From Himantopus leucocephalus (Eukaryota; Chordata; Aves; Charadriiformes; Recurvirostridae), in assembly GCA_003993805.1 (NCBI GenBank), contig RSEF01000002.1, positions 9,492,667 through 9,556,666 on the forward strand: DNA of 64,000 bases. The letters are read 5' to 3'. The translations under genes were made by a program, and so were the position numbers. Under the pieces are notes generated by a model, which searched no databases, had not been told where the DNA came from, and saw only the letters and a program-made list of their open reading frames with translations. Positions 50,153 through 62,700 of the stretch are shown in pieces (the first letter of the stretch is position 1; each line of letters opens with the position of its first letter).

Positions 50153-50349
50153 GATTCAGGTGCCAAAACATAAGCATGTAATGTCATTTTTGATGCCTGA
50201 GGCCACCCGAGACATCCACACGGGAGTGGCAGATATGACACTTGATCTATGAAAGACCTGCTCCCTTCTGGAGCAGCAGCTGGGGGCCAGATGCGATACC
50301 CTAAGGCATCAAAAATGGCACTAGACGCGTGTGTTTAGGCAGCTGAATC
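50153..50349. mobile_element. MITE-like element with 49-bp terminal inverted repeats
   Basis: The left arm 50153-50201 and right arm 50301-50349 are reverse complements over 49 ungapped positions with 40 identities (82%). Shared blocks are gattcag, tgcc, aaaca and an exact 14-bp catttttgatgcct. The interior (50202-50300, 99 bp) has two small nested stems (gccac...gtggc and ctgctcc...ggagcag) and no coding capacity. Total length 197 bp. Arms of this length and divergence fit an old non-autonomous DNA transposon (palindromic MITE). The immediate flanks show no convincing target-site duplication; gggagt on the left and the complement of the right flank, gggtgg, suggest the inverted repeat may extend a few bases further. 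Superfamily unknown. Confidence 0.7.
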
Positions 50350-53300
50350 CCACCCTGTGCTTCCAGACTTGTGATGAATAAACCTCTTTTTAATTGTCTC
50401 GGACTCAAATCCCGGGTTCCTGAGGTGCTTTCCCTAGGGCTCAGCGGTGTGCGGTAGCAGCAGATTTCACTGGTTTAACTTGGATAGAGTTGTTACAGTC
50501 CTTTGTTATGTATTTTTAAAATTGGTTTTAGGCTATAAAATCATGAAGCAGTTTCTGCTTTCATAGGCTGCGCACATAATCCAGGTGAGACCAAAGGTTT
50601 TTCCTCACCACAAGATGTTGATGTGATTACTCCAAATCCCATCTCCTTTGAATACCTATTTTGTCACTGCTTCCCATTAGGAGCCTGTTGTCAAATAGCC
50701 AGATTTGCTCTAAATTATATTGGAGAACATACCCCTACTGCAGTCGTTCTCTCAGACAGTTAAACAGAAGCTAAGAGCTTGTAGGAATATTCTCATTTTT
50801 CATTGAACCACACAGCTCTTTATATCCCTTTTTAATTTGCTGGGACGTTTGGTGAGGAAGAAATTTGGCTACTGCGTACACCACACGGGGGGAAGTCCAC
50901 TTTTCCCTGTGCCTTGATTTGCCTTTCTGACGAGCACAGTCTGATCTGTGGGCTCTGCACGGGGTTAAATCTCAAGGTTGTTGCAAGTGAAATCCCTATC
51001 ATAGCGTTAATACCTGCCGTCGAGAGGCTTTAGAAAGAGCAGCAGAAAACCACTAGTGAGCGAGCACCTAATATGTCGTCAAAAATATTTGTAAGCAGTT
51101 TAGGAATGCTTTGGCTTAACTTATTAAACATATGAAAATAGAAAGCAGTAAATGTATTGCTGCCCTTTCAAAACGTTTATATGTTGCTGTATTCTTTCAT
51201 ATACGTTCCCCTCTAATTTCATTGCAAAGGTTGTTCGCCCATCTTGCTAGGTTTCTCCAGAGCCTAAGGAAAATGAAATCCAGGTGCCTCCAAGCTTCCT
51301 CAAGGTAGCAAGAGGTCAGGAGCCCTTGCAGGCAGCTGCAGTGGCAGTTGCTCAGCCCACAACTGATGACCCCCTTGGTTTTGAGTGAAACAGGGAATGT
51401 GAAGGGAATGGTGTTGGCACTCAGACACAGCCTTCACAGCAGACATATGTCTAACTGCTTTGTTACTTGGGCACTGAATTGAAGGACTGCCTCCAACTCC
51501 TATTTATAACAGTTTCTCTGAGCGCTGTGATGGGCTCAGCTCTCAAGGCAGGCAATGTATGGTGACTTCAAGAGTGCTTGTCCTCATTGAGCAGTGAAGG
51601 TAAAACCCCAGAAAGAATTACAGCTCACGTTCCCTTCACACCATACTCCTCCCTCTAGGGATCTGTAGGTTTAATGAACAACAAGCTGCGATTTCATGAC
51701 TTTAAGCAAAACTCTGAGAGGGCTCTTGCTGAAAGGTGCGGTTTTGTCTTTTCCTTCCTCCAATCACGAGTTTTTGCTGCCTCCATTGTACCCATACTCA
51801 TGCAAACCCCAGTGAGGTTTGAAAATTACCCTGCTCCCCCAATTGATTTTAGGGAACTCATCTGTCTTGTCACTTGCCTGCCCGGACGCTAGTCCTGGCA
51901 CTGTGGGAGCACTCAGCAGGAGGTGGGTGAGAGGAGGGAAGGAAGCCTCTTGTGACAACAGCCTCCAATTATATCTGCTTGAAACAACCTCAACTCTCCA
52001 GCCTCAGCTGCTTTGCCCTGTTTTCTCCATGTGTGATGCACCCTAACTAAAAGCTATGTTTCTCCTCTGGTTCTTCTAACTTCCTTTGGACTTTCAAAAT
52101 TATTTTAATAACAATAAAATGTTGCAATAAAAGCCTAAGGGCACATTTGAACACAAATGTGCTCTGACTTTGTGCACGTGCTTTTTGATGTTCCACTTCT
52201 CAGTTTGCTTTTACACGCGGTGTTAAGGAGTTGCAGGGAAATCCTCTTTCCTAACAGAAAATTGCTCTGTGGGACTTGACATCCGATCCTACACGACTGT
52301 CTGATCCCATGCGCTTGCTGACTCTGCGCCTGGAACTGCACAGCCAATATGTTGCACTTAGAATATGGAGGGTGGAAATAATCAGGCCATTCAGCTCCGT
52401 GGCATATTCAACCTTACATCTTCATTTCATCCTTCGTGATGCTGTTCCAGTCCTGGTTGGTGGCTACAGAACACAAGTGGTCTGGATGAAATCCCCTGTT
52501 TAGAACTGGCACTGGAAACTGGGAGGCTAAACTGAGAAATGTTGCCCCTCGCCCTGTAAACTTGCACTATTACCCATTACCTGTAACGCTGTTTTGGGGT
52601 TGCTGGAAACTTGGGCTACCCAGCAGAGCTGCTATGATACTTTTATGGCTTCTCGCTTACTTGAACTTTTCTTTTACCAGACCTATTAGTAGACTGGAGC
52701 TTCAGTGGTTTTAATTGCTTGACCTTTTGGCATGTTATCTGCAGAGCTGATCTTTACGATCACACAGGAAGGGAATACCAGCTCTATGAATATTCTGAAA
52801 TTACTCTACTTTATTCTGTCTTCATTAAGATTTCACCTAGTCCTGATTAACCCTTGTATAACCAAAAGAACATGAAGCTCATTATAACTGAAAAGTTTTG
52901 GGTGTGGGCTTGCCAAATTAGTTCTTTTTTTTGTTGCTCTTTCTTTAGTGATTTACTATTTTTCCCCTTACAAATGAGCATCCGTACGGTAATAGAGACT
53001 GCTAAATTTCATCCTAAAGTGCTGAAATCTGCCTGCAGCAATGCCCTGTGTACGCTGCCTATCTAAGGGGATGTTCTGCCTGCAAATTGTCTTATTGACA
53101 GCAGATCTATTAATAGTCCCATACGCACAGAGAGGGCTGGTTCAGAGCATGTGTAACTTTGAGATCAGCCATTGAGGAGAGGGGTGCAAGCTGGCTTTTC
53201 TTCCTAAGATGATGAGTGCCTTAACAGCAGCCAGGAGTGCCATTGTCACACCATCCATCATCTGCCTTCCGTCCCTCTTAGCTGAGCCCGTGAATTAAAC

Positions 53301-53669
53301 AACTGTGGTTAAAAAGCAATAAAATTAAAAGTTGTAATGGGGAGTCATTGACAAAAGGGTTACAATGCGCTGGCCATATATCTTTTAACTAGCTAAATAT
53401 AACCATAGGTTTCCATAAGTTCAAAGAGTGGTGGCCTGGAGATGAATACAACTGTTCCAACTGAGTTCTGGGCTAGGAGCCAGAAGATTGTTAAAACACC
53501 TTAGAACATGCTTATTCCCTCTTAGAACATTTTTTGGTACTTGCTCTATTAGTATGGATTTTATTTCCCCACCAAACGAGTTCTCTGCCTTTGAACCATA
53601 AACAATAATGGCACATCTGTCTCTAGGCTGCTGTACTTTGAAAACCAATGCTAAGGACATAGAGGGGTA
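50350..53669. other. Non-coding stretch, no gene seen
   Basis: No frame above 75 codons. A gtttggtgag text at about 50847, beside gctggga, weakly resembles the fold-back arm module of 4408 but is too short to call. No other repeat recognised. Confidence 0.5.
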
Positions 53670-53712
53670 GATTTTCAAAGCGTTGCGTGGGAGTTTGTAC
53701 CAGGAGTCTAGC
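53670..53712 (-). repeat. Old MITE-like repeat fragment (gattttcaaag ... aggagtctagc)
   Basis: Contains gattttcaaag (53670-53680) and aggagtctagc (53702-53712). Both 11-mers occur exactly, in reverse complement, at 56758-56786. The spacing differs (21 versus 7 bp), implying an indel. I relate this to a common reptilian palindromic repeat of the type taggcacctaaa...ctttgaaaatc, by recall only. Confidence 0.4.
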
Positions 53713-56700
53713 CAAATATTTTTCACTCATACTCATCCCTGAGCCTAACCTTTCCTCACTCGCTAGAATGGCTCTGTTTGCTCTGCCCACATGGGGACAT
53801 TTCAGAGAGCTTTACCTCCAGGGACAGAGCTTCAGCTGGTCAGAAAAGCCTATAAATAGGGTTTTACTGATGACCTTTCAAATCTAGCAATGGATCTTTC
53901 CTCTGATCTTTTTTATTTTACATTTCTGGCTTTGTCTGTGTTTGTATGTGATTCTCAGTTTCTGCTGAATTATTTACCATTAGGCCATGATGCGTCTAAA
54001 ATCCCTGATAACAGAGGTGGTGTGAAGTCACTGCTGCCTAATGCGCTGCTCAAAACTGCGTCGACGCTAGTTGCATCCACCTGTTTTCTGCGCTGACGAG
54101 TTAGATGGCAGCCTTGTGGGAACCAGACCATTTTGTGCTGTGTTTCTACTGCCCCCGTGACAAAGCAGCAAACAAAGTCATGAATTGAAAAGACCTCCCT
54201 GCACCACCGGCAGTGACCTCTCTGGTTCTATAAATCAACACCGCTCCATTGTGGCTTCCTGAGAGCAAGTGATCTAGCTCTGAGGATGCTTCCTTACCCA
54301 CTGGCTGACAAGGTAAAAAGATAACACTTAATAGTATGACTAGCCATTAAACAGGGACATGGGCATCTTCCAGTTGTAAAGATTGGTCAAGCTACTAGGA
54401 ATGGCTTTTTTTTTTTAGGTTTTCTCTGTCTTTTTCATGAATTACTTCTAATAAGAGGAATATGTTTTTTGAATAGACTTTTGTCCTTATTCCAAATGGC
54501 TTGGCTTACCATTCAGTAAATACATCTTGGTCCTTAGCTCTCTTTTTTTTGGAAGGGCTTTACTCTGCTTCAGAAATTTCCCCTTTCAAAGACTATCTCA
54601 CATTGTTTCTTCGCAGATGCAGCACATGGATATTTGCTGTATCACAACAAACTCCCCTTCCAGTTACTACTGTTCCAAGACTTATTTGATTTTGAGGCAC
54701 TTCTTGCCATGGGGGTGTTATCATTTTTCACAGTTGAGAATCTCCTTTGATGAAGTCAGCTCAAAGTTCTATCTTTGGGTGGTTTCCCAGGAAAAACCTT
54801 TTGGCTACTAGCAATTTTCCATTTAAAAATGTTTGCCGGTTGAATTCAATTAGTGTCCTTGGAAACTTCTCATCTTTAAAGATACCATCATTCTAGGATT
54901 TTCACTGCTGGATCTCAGGCATCTTTTTGTGTTATCGAAGACCGAGGACAGTAGAAACTATGTTAAAATCTTGTTCCTTTTTCACGGAGACATCATGATG
55001 CAAGGAAAGGAAAACTTGTGGATCAGCAAGCTAGCCAGTGTGGGAATGGTTGAATACTTGCAAGGCGTTCTCATGCCAGTGGAAATCTCTGGGTTTATAA
55101 ATTGCATGACACACCATAGGTGTGACTTGGTAAGTTTGGATCATGCTTCTGCAAACCTTCTACTGAGGAAACAAATGCTTTTGTGAATAGTCTTTGGCAT
55201 GAAAAAAAAATCAGAATCCAAATTCTTGCAATGTTCACTCATGAACTCCCAGTTCCTGGATGGGAAAGGATGTGATTGCTTTGATTGCCGTATATGCTCT
55301 CACAACCTGCACATCATGTCCTCAAAATCAGAGAAACAGAACCTCAGCCCTGTCCCGTTTAAATCTTTATGTTGCATCCCCATGTGCTCAGAGGTCTTCA
55401 CGTAACAGCGTAAGTGTCCTGTATGCATGGTGGATGACATAAGACGGTTTAAGTATTGTTCCAGTCATTTATTCTCACTACATTCCCAAATAGATCCTCT
55501 ACTTTTTTGAGTAATAGACACATCTATCATTAAAATGTAAGAATAGATAACGAGCAGACCTTCAAATGGCAGGAAACCCTCCATTTTCTGCTGTGAGAAC
55601 TCATTACATCTGCCTGTTATTAAATAAGTCTCATAACAATATTTTAATATGATTAAAGATGATGCGCCCTCATTTGCTAAGAACTTGGGAAATTAATCTG
55701 GGCAGGGCATTAATGTACTGGGGAAGGAAGGCATGTGAATCTTTTTTTTTTTTAATTATTATTAGTTTCTTTCTTTGCTACTGGTTGTATCAGTGCCTTA
55801 TCAGTTAAGTGCAGGAGCTTAACAATGGGTTCTCTCAGCAAAGCCCTCTCTTTTCGCTGGGTGAGGTTAAAGAACAAACACATTGCCGTGAGCTTTTAAA
55901 AGCTTGATTTCAATTACATGGTAGTAGGGCAAAGCTCTCAAACACACAAAACTTTGACTTTGTAAAGATTGTGACCTCCCAGGTACACGTGCTTTAAGGA
56001 GAAAAAATGTACTTGACATGTCCCACTGCTGTTTCCACGCACCAGGAGCTGTGTGTGTCGGGAAGAGAGGAGGGCAGGGAGGCAGCGGCGTTCACGGTGG
56101 GATGGAGGAAAATCGTTCCTCTGGGAAAGCAAAGCTCTTCTGTTTAACTAGTAAGAATTTAAAAGACAAATATATCCCTTATCATGGAATGATAAACAAG
56201 GAGGTCCAGGAAAGACTCTTTGAATAACTGAGGCTGATCTCCTGCATTTTGCAAGACTATTTGCCTTCGCATTCCTATTAACATCTTATAGGACTTTGTC
56301 TTTACTAATGTTTGTTTGCGGTAGTACCCACAATGTTATAGGCACTTTCTAGGCTTTCAGGAAGAGCTGGTGCTTTCGGTCTCTGCGTGGACAGACAGAC
56401 AAACAGACAGAGGTCACGGCAGAGGAGCAACAAAAGGACTTTTCTGTGCAAACTGAAATCCGCTGTAGCTGGCATGGATTTCATGAAGGGGGGTTAGGGA
56501 GGTGGTTTCTTCCCTATCCCACTTTGCCCTTCACTTGCCTGGAAGTGGAGCCCATGCCTGTGACCACAGCCACCCTGCAGCTGTCACACTGGGCTGTCTC
56601 TGGCCCCAGACAAGTGGGAACCAGCTAAAAAAGGAGCATAAAACTGAGTGTAGGAGACTGCAGAATGTGCATGGCTCCCTGACAGGTTTTCCACCTGTAG

Positions 56701-56729
56701 GGGGATACTTCATAAGGCTATTTGGAGAG
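53713..56729. other. Non-coding stretch, no gene seen
   Basis: Frames reach 94 codons and have no recognisable content. The 85-codon frame at 54929-55186 contains an internal gtaagt that could serve as a splice donor, but the protein is unfamiliar and no matching acceptor stands out, so I do not call an exon. Confidence 0.5.
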
Positions 56730-56795
56730 GTAAGACACCCACTGAAAGCCAACAGGAGCTAGACTCCTACCCATCCTTTGAAAATCCACCCTGTA
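56730..56795 (+). repeat. Old MITE-like repeat fragment, opposite orientation to 53670
   Basis: Reads gtaagacacccactgaaagc, then aacaggagctagactcctac, then cctttgaaaatcc. The order matches a motif I remember as frequent in turtle DNA (ccattgaaagtcaatggga, gttaggctcctaaata, cctttgaaaatc). The two exact 11-mers shared with 53670-53712 support a dispersed family. Confidence 0.5.
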
Positions 56796-59700
56796 TTCTA
56801 ACAGATAGAAACTGATAAGGCTGCACGACTGATATTGTCCATGGCACTGCTTAAAAAGAAAAAAAAAAGCATCAAGCAATGCAAGACACTGAGATGAACT
56901 GGTTTTGTCCACGCTGAAATTCAGTTTTCCTTCTCAAACCTTTTATAGAACTCTGAGTCTGTTGGAGGGAAATTAAATAACATTCCCAAACATAAAGGGA
57001 GATGCTTAATCCCCTGGTCTTTCATAGCTCGTGCTGTTGTTCAATACATCAGCTGCTCTGGAAGTTGTATCAAAGAGGTAAATGCAGCCTGTCCTGTTTT
57101 GGAAGCAATGGTAAACTGAAAGGTGCACATGAAACTAAATCAAACTGCCTGAAAAGGTGTTTTAACTGCTAGAAAACACAGCAGGGGTCAGATCAGCTGG
57201 AACGATAAAGCAGCCCAGAAAATAACCTGATAATGGTGCGGTTTAATCCCTGTTGGGTATGTAGTTCTGGTCTCACGTCCATGCTCTGGTGGCACAAGGG
57301 GGCAGACCCCTGCCCTCCCTCCCTGCTGCACGTCTCCCTCCTGGGGGTGGCACGACAGCCCTAGAGCGGGCTGCCCAGCATGACGTGTTTCCTGGGGTCA
57401 GTGGGTGCTTGTCACCATGTCAGAAGTCTCCCTTTATAGTTTTTCACCTGGCTTTACACTGTAGCAGCCCTGAAGCAAGAACTCAGTGTGGTATGTGACA
57501 CGAGAGCGGAAAGAGTTAAAAATCTTTCCCTGTTTGATGCTTGGTCCACTATTTGTGTGAGCAGGAGCTCTCTATCAGGGCTGGGCTTTGTAATGTATTC
57601 CATCTATTGATAAGGAGGCAAAATAACATTTCTAAATTGTTCAGGGTGTTTGCAGAATGCCAAGGCACTCCAGTGGCCTTCTATACAGAGCGCTGCTGAT
57701 GATAAATCATAAGAGATATTCTAGAAGTGCCTATTTGCTTGTGGAAATATCTGAAATACTGGAAAGCTCACAGATTTCCCAAGGTAGGCGAAGAGGTCAT
57801 TCAGCAAATTTTCCCTCTACTTGAAATGCAGTTTTCAAATCATTTAAAATCTAAGTACCTAATGAAAATACAACATAGTCCCCACGGCTTCCTGCAGCGA
57901 TACGATCCAGTCTCCGGCTCACGCAGTATAGCAAAGAGCCTTCATAGATTATTTTGCGCTAGGTGATTTCAGTCTGCAGTATGTTTTGTTTGAACCGCAC
58001 TCCTATAAATGCCTTCAAAGGAGGGCAGGAGCCTGCCCACTGAGGGATAAATGCACTAACAGAACCTCCTGTGCAAATATTAGTGTTCAGCATCTACTGC
58101 AGCCCCAGCGAATATGTTCATAACACATGTACAATTCAAACAAAAAGGTTATGTGCAGTACATGGACATGTACTGACATGGCCCATGTGTTTCATGTGGA
58201 AGCACATTCACTGTCCTAAAGTAAATGTTGTCATCAAAAAACCGCCTCATTTTCCTAATATTATTGATGCAAAGGACTGACAGAAAAAATAAATCACGTT
58301 TGTCTGGCAAACAAAGCAAGTTTCACCTAAATCTTGTGGACCTTATTCCAAAATGTTTTCCTAAGTTTCTATGCTAAGAGGCAGCTACGTCAATAAATTA
58401 CTTGGAAGCACGAGGTTCAGCGCAAGGAGTCAGCACTGTGGTTTGTACATTCCTGCACAAGAGGAAGGTGGGAATCCTGCAACAGGTACCTGAAAAATAA
58501 CCTGTCAATAAGGAAAGCCTTCCCTAAGTCCCACTGCAGGCTTGCTTATGCCCTGAAGCTTAAAGGTTTACATCCCTTCCAAAATGCTTAGAGTGAAATC
58601 TCGCTTCCAGTGACATGAATAGCAAATTGCCCCTTATTTCCAATGACCCTAGAATATAATTGTTACCATTTTCTTCCTTTTTCTTCACCACACTACCACT
58701 GTGTTCAGTATTCAAGTGCTGAGACATTTTTAATAATATTTATTTAACTGAACGTATTTAAAGTATCACTGACATAGCAGCCACCACCATGTGCAGTGTT
58801 GGGATGCTGAATAAAAGGCAGCAGTGATCTTGTGAGACTGTAGCATGCTGTATGTTTACATATGAAAGCAGGTTCGATGTGCACTACATTGTGGAGTCCC
58901 CATGATGCCTCTCTTCGTCGCTTGTTAGTCCAAGAGCCTTCTTACTTTCTCAGAGCTACTCCTTATGCATATGCATATCTCCTCATAATAATGCCATAAG
59001 GCTGCTAATCTATTCTCCTTCAAACCCCTCCTTAAAACTCACTTTTTCTGTGGTGGCTGGAAAACATCTGACAATAGCCGAGCAGCTGCTGTGCTGCTAC
59101 TTATTCTACTGAAATAGATAAATAAATACGCCGTTACCCTGACTCCTTTATTTCCCTCTACGTTGCATCCACCTGTTGTTTTCATCCCATGCTGAAATGG
59201 TGAGCTCTTTAGAGGAGAAAGTGTTGCGATTTTTAGAAATACATATGTGTCACCAAACATGACATGGTTCCTTAAGTAGGGTCTCTCCTTACTACCACAA
59301 TATGAATAATTACATACATACTGTCTAAGCAATTTTATATTCTTTTACAAATGAAACACCCCACATTCCTTCCAAATACCCTGCTAAGTTTGCATCAGTA
59401 TCTGCTCTGTCTATTGCAAAGCAGCCAAGAAGGCAGAAAATATCAGTCTCTGAGGGGGGAATCAGGATATTCTCTTTGTATATGGTGAGGTACAGGGATA
59501 ATTGCCATAGACCTGTGACTGGTGGCACCTTCTCAATCCCCTCTCCACCCCCCTTTCCTTGCGACCAGCCCGAGCCTCCCTCCCTCTGCCCCCGGCTCTC
59601 CAGGCGATTCCTCCCTAGCTGCAAGGCAGGAGGCTTGGCAGCCCCCAAGTGCCCGCCGTGGCAAGCCTTTCCCTTCCCCAGCGTGTGGACAAGTGGCACA

Positions 59701-62700
59701 GGAGCAGCTTCTCCAACACAAAGCCTGTTATCCTTGCCAAAAAGGCCCGCAGCACATTCCATTTCAAGCAGCATCAAGGCACACGATGTGCACATTGTTT
59801 TATTTGCATTTGGCACTTTGTGCCCCGGAGTAGACGTGGCTCGGTAGTCCTTCTGTCAAGGTCCAACCTGCATGCAGACCTGATTCCTCTTCAAGTCTCG
59901 TCAACCTGAGTTAGATAATAATTTCTCCCTCTCTGCGGAGTGGATATTTATTTTACACTTGTCACCATTTCCGTGTGGAGTTGTTTTTTTAAATTTCTAA
60001 GTCATGGAGTTACATTATTATGTGAGGCTCTCAGCTTTCGCTTTTTCACAAAAGAAGTTTCTAGTCCACCTCTTTGCAGAGGAGAGATTGAAACTGCCAC
60101 TCTGAGGGGAGCCAGCAAATACAAGAAGCAGCACGCTATTGTGTTTGTTAAAACTGGGTTGTCTTCAGCCTATTTTGTATTTCATATGACAATCTAAATG
60201 TACTCTTGTGCTTGAAAATACTGGAATAGCGAAATATCATTTTTGTTTTCTCAATTCAATATTTTCGTTGTAAAATCTGAAATTTTCAGTAGGTATATCT
60301 CTGACACTTTTTTGGGTAACAGCTGTTATGACAACTAGTTCTAATCAAGTAATTTCGAAAGGAAGTTCATTTTCGGTTTAAAGTGGACAATTATCTTGTA
60401 GAAATGTCTGTGAAAAGCCAACTATAAAAGCTGTTGCAAAATTGAAGATGTGGGTGCTTTTGCACTTATCCAATCTGGAATTTGAAACTACACAGATTGT
60501 GTGACTTTCATGACTAGTCACAACAGAACAAAATAAACCAAATTTCATATCAGCGAGCCATCAGAACAATCGAAGAATAAACAGATATTTTTTAATCTGA
60601 AGGATGAACAATCTTGAGAAAACTGCAAAATTTTAGTACACCAGGCTGCAATCATTAACTGTGTAAGTTATAAATTACTTACTCATATTAGGATTGCATC
60701 TAGAAGATTGATGATTTGCAAAGTGTCCAAAGAAAAAAAGAAAAGCTCATCTTTTGCAGTCTTTTAGGCTGCTCATTATAAATTGGGGAAGTCTTTGGAG
60801 TGTTCTGTTAAGATCTGCTCCAATACTTGCTGCAGTGAAAGTAAATCCTTCCATTCGATCCAATAAGTATCAAGGCTATTAAGAAGCTTATTCAGATTTT
60901 AAAAGCATTGACTTAACAGGGAAGATGGAGACAGGTTTTATAGATCAGACTTAGTGGACCAGCAATGCTCACCGATGATTCTGTGAAATAGGGCTACCTT
61001 TTCTAGGTGCCATTTCAATGGCTGATCTGCCAAGGTGTTGCTGCTGCTCCTGAAATACATGGTGTCCCTTCGGGCCTTCAACACAGCACCTTTCAGGTGG
61101 TTTTTTGTTGAAAGCTACAACTCCCATGGACAGCAGTCAGAGTAGAAACAAGTCCTTCTTAGCTGTGGAAATTGTTCCCTCGGACTTTCACTCTGTTAAA
61201 GGGTTTGAAATGGTCATTGAGCTCAGCCATAGCTTCTTCTAAGGTTTTCCCCATGTGGCGTGATGCCTACCTCTGCATCCAGCCAAGTCAGTAATCGGAG
61301 GAAGAGCTCTAGATCAGTCCTTTGCAGTGTTGTTTGGATAGGCATCACCACCTTCTTCTCCCCCTTTTCCCATTTCTATTTTTCCTACTTTTTCTAGCTT
61401 GTCTTGCTTTCTACCACCCCTTAGATCCCCGTGTCCTTCCTGAGTCTGATCCTGCTGCTCAGCCTTGACTTGCCCTCTCCCCATCTTCATTTTTATCATC
61501 TCAAAATAAGGCCAGGTTCCAACAGCAGTGGCTATGGCATGACCTGGCAGAGCTCACTGAGTTTTGTTGCCTTCCTGGCCTTGCCTCCTTTCATGTTGGT
61601 GGGGGCTGCTGCCCAGGATGCACATGGGCGAGAAAGCTGACCACTTGCATTTCAGTAAATGGGAATGGACTCGAAATGACCTTAGAGATGCATGGGTGTA
61701 GTGTAATTTGCACTATATCCATGCTTAATAGCCTGCAAAATGGGCAGTGTAACTGGAAGACTGAAGGGGGAACTTGAGTAATTATTATGGAGTGACTGAA
61801 GCCATCACGTTCAAACGCAATGTGTTAATAACCTTATCAGGAATAATTTGTAATAGATTTGTAAGCTAGCAAGAAAGAGCAAGCAGAGGGTGGAGATGAC
61901 TTTTGTTGTGTGTGTGCATGCAAATAATTCTCATTGCTGTCAGGGGTATATAGTTTGCACCAATACACACCAAGACAACCATTACCATTGATGGGAAGCT
62001 CGGTGTAAGCACAGAGGCATGAAATAGCTAGTCATCAGTATGAAAGAAACAACACTTACTAAAGCAGAAAAGACTATTATCTGTTGTAAGATAATGACCT
62101 CTGGGTTCTTGGAGCTTTACACAAAGTCAAAAAGGGGGTGACGTGCTGGGTGGATCTCACAAAGCCCAGGCCAGTCAAGGGGCAGAAACCTGGTGAGAGG
62201 TGAAGGTGGTAAAAAGCAATTTCTGCAGTGGTCATCTCACTTCTTGGTGTGCATAATAGGTCAGTAATGAACGGATAGCTATTTGGAAGTGTGTGCCTGT
62301 GTTGGGAGGCTGTGCCATGCAAAGGGAATAATGTGCTTTGCAACGTCGGTTGTGGAAGACTTACCAAAACGGTATTGGTAGGGCTGTTACGCTACGGCAA
62401 GGCGATATGAAGGTTTGGGTCTGTCAGCAGTAGTATTAACGGTTACTATTGCTTGAAGGAAGAATGGGGGATGGTAAGACCTCTGTATTTCAAAGAATCT
62501 ATAATACAATGTCCTTTTTTGAGCTTTGCCAGAAACACTACCAGGACATCCACTTCAAAAGAATAGTTTGTCTAGGTTTAAATTATACTTGAGGCCAATT
62601 CCACAGCCATGCAGTGATATTAAGTAGCACAATGTTATATTATATGCAAACGCTTGTGCCTTTAGAAATACGAAGGAAATTCTATGGATTAAAATCCAGG

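Noticed and set aside
50838..50869. Fourth copy of the fold-back arm module
   Set aside because: Only gtttggtgag and a few scattered bases match, and gaps are needed; it could be chance.
54929..55186. 85-codon frame containing a gtaagt donor-like site
   Set aside because: No matching acceptor or known protein; one donor hexamer is expected by chance many times in 64 kb.
59325..59847. Overlapping 163-, 123- and 103-codon frames
   Set aside because: All three lie in one C/G-rich patch on both strands, a composition artefact; no homology recognised.
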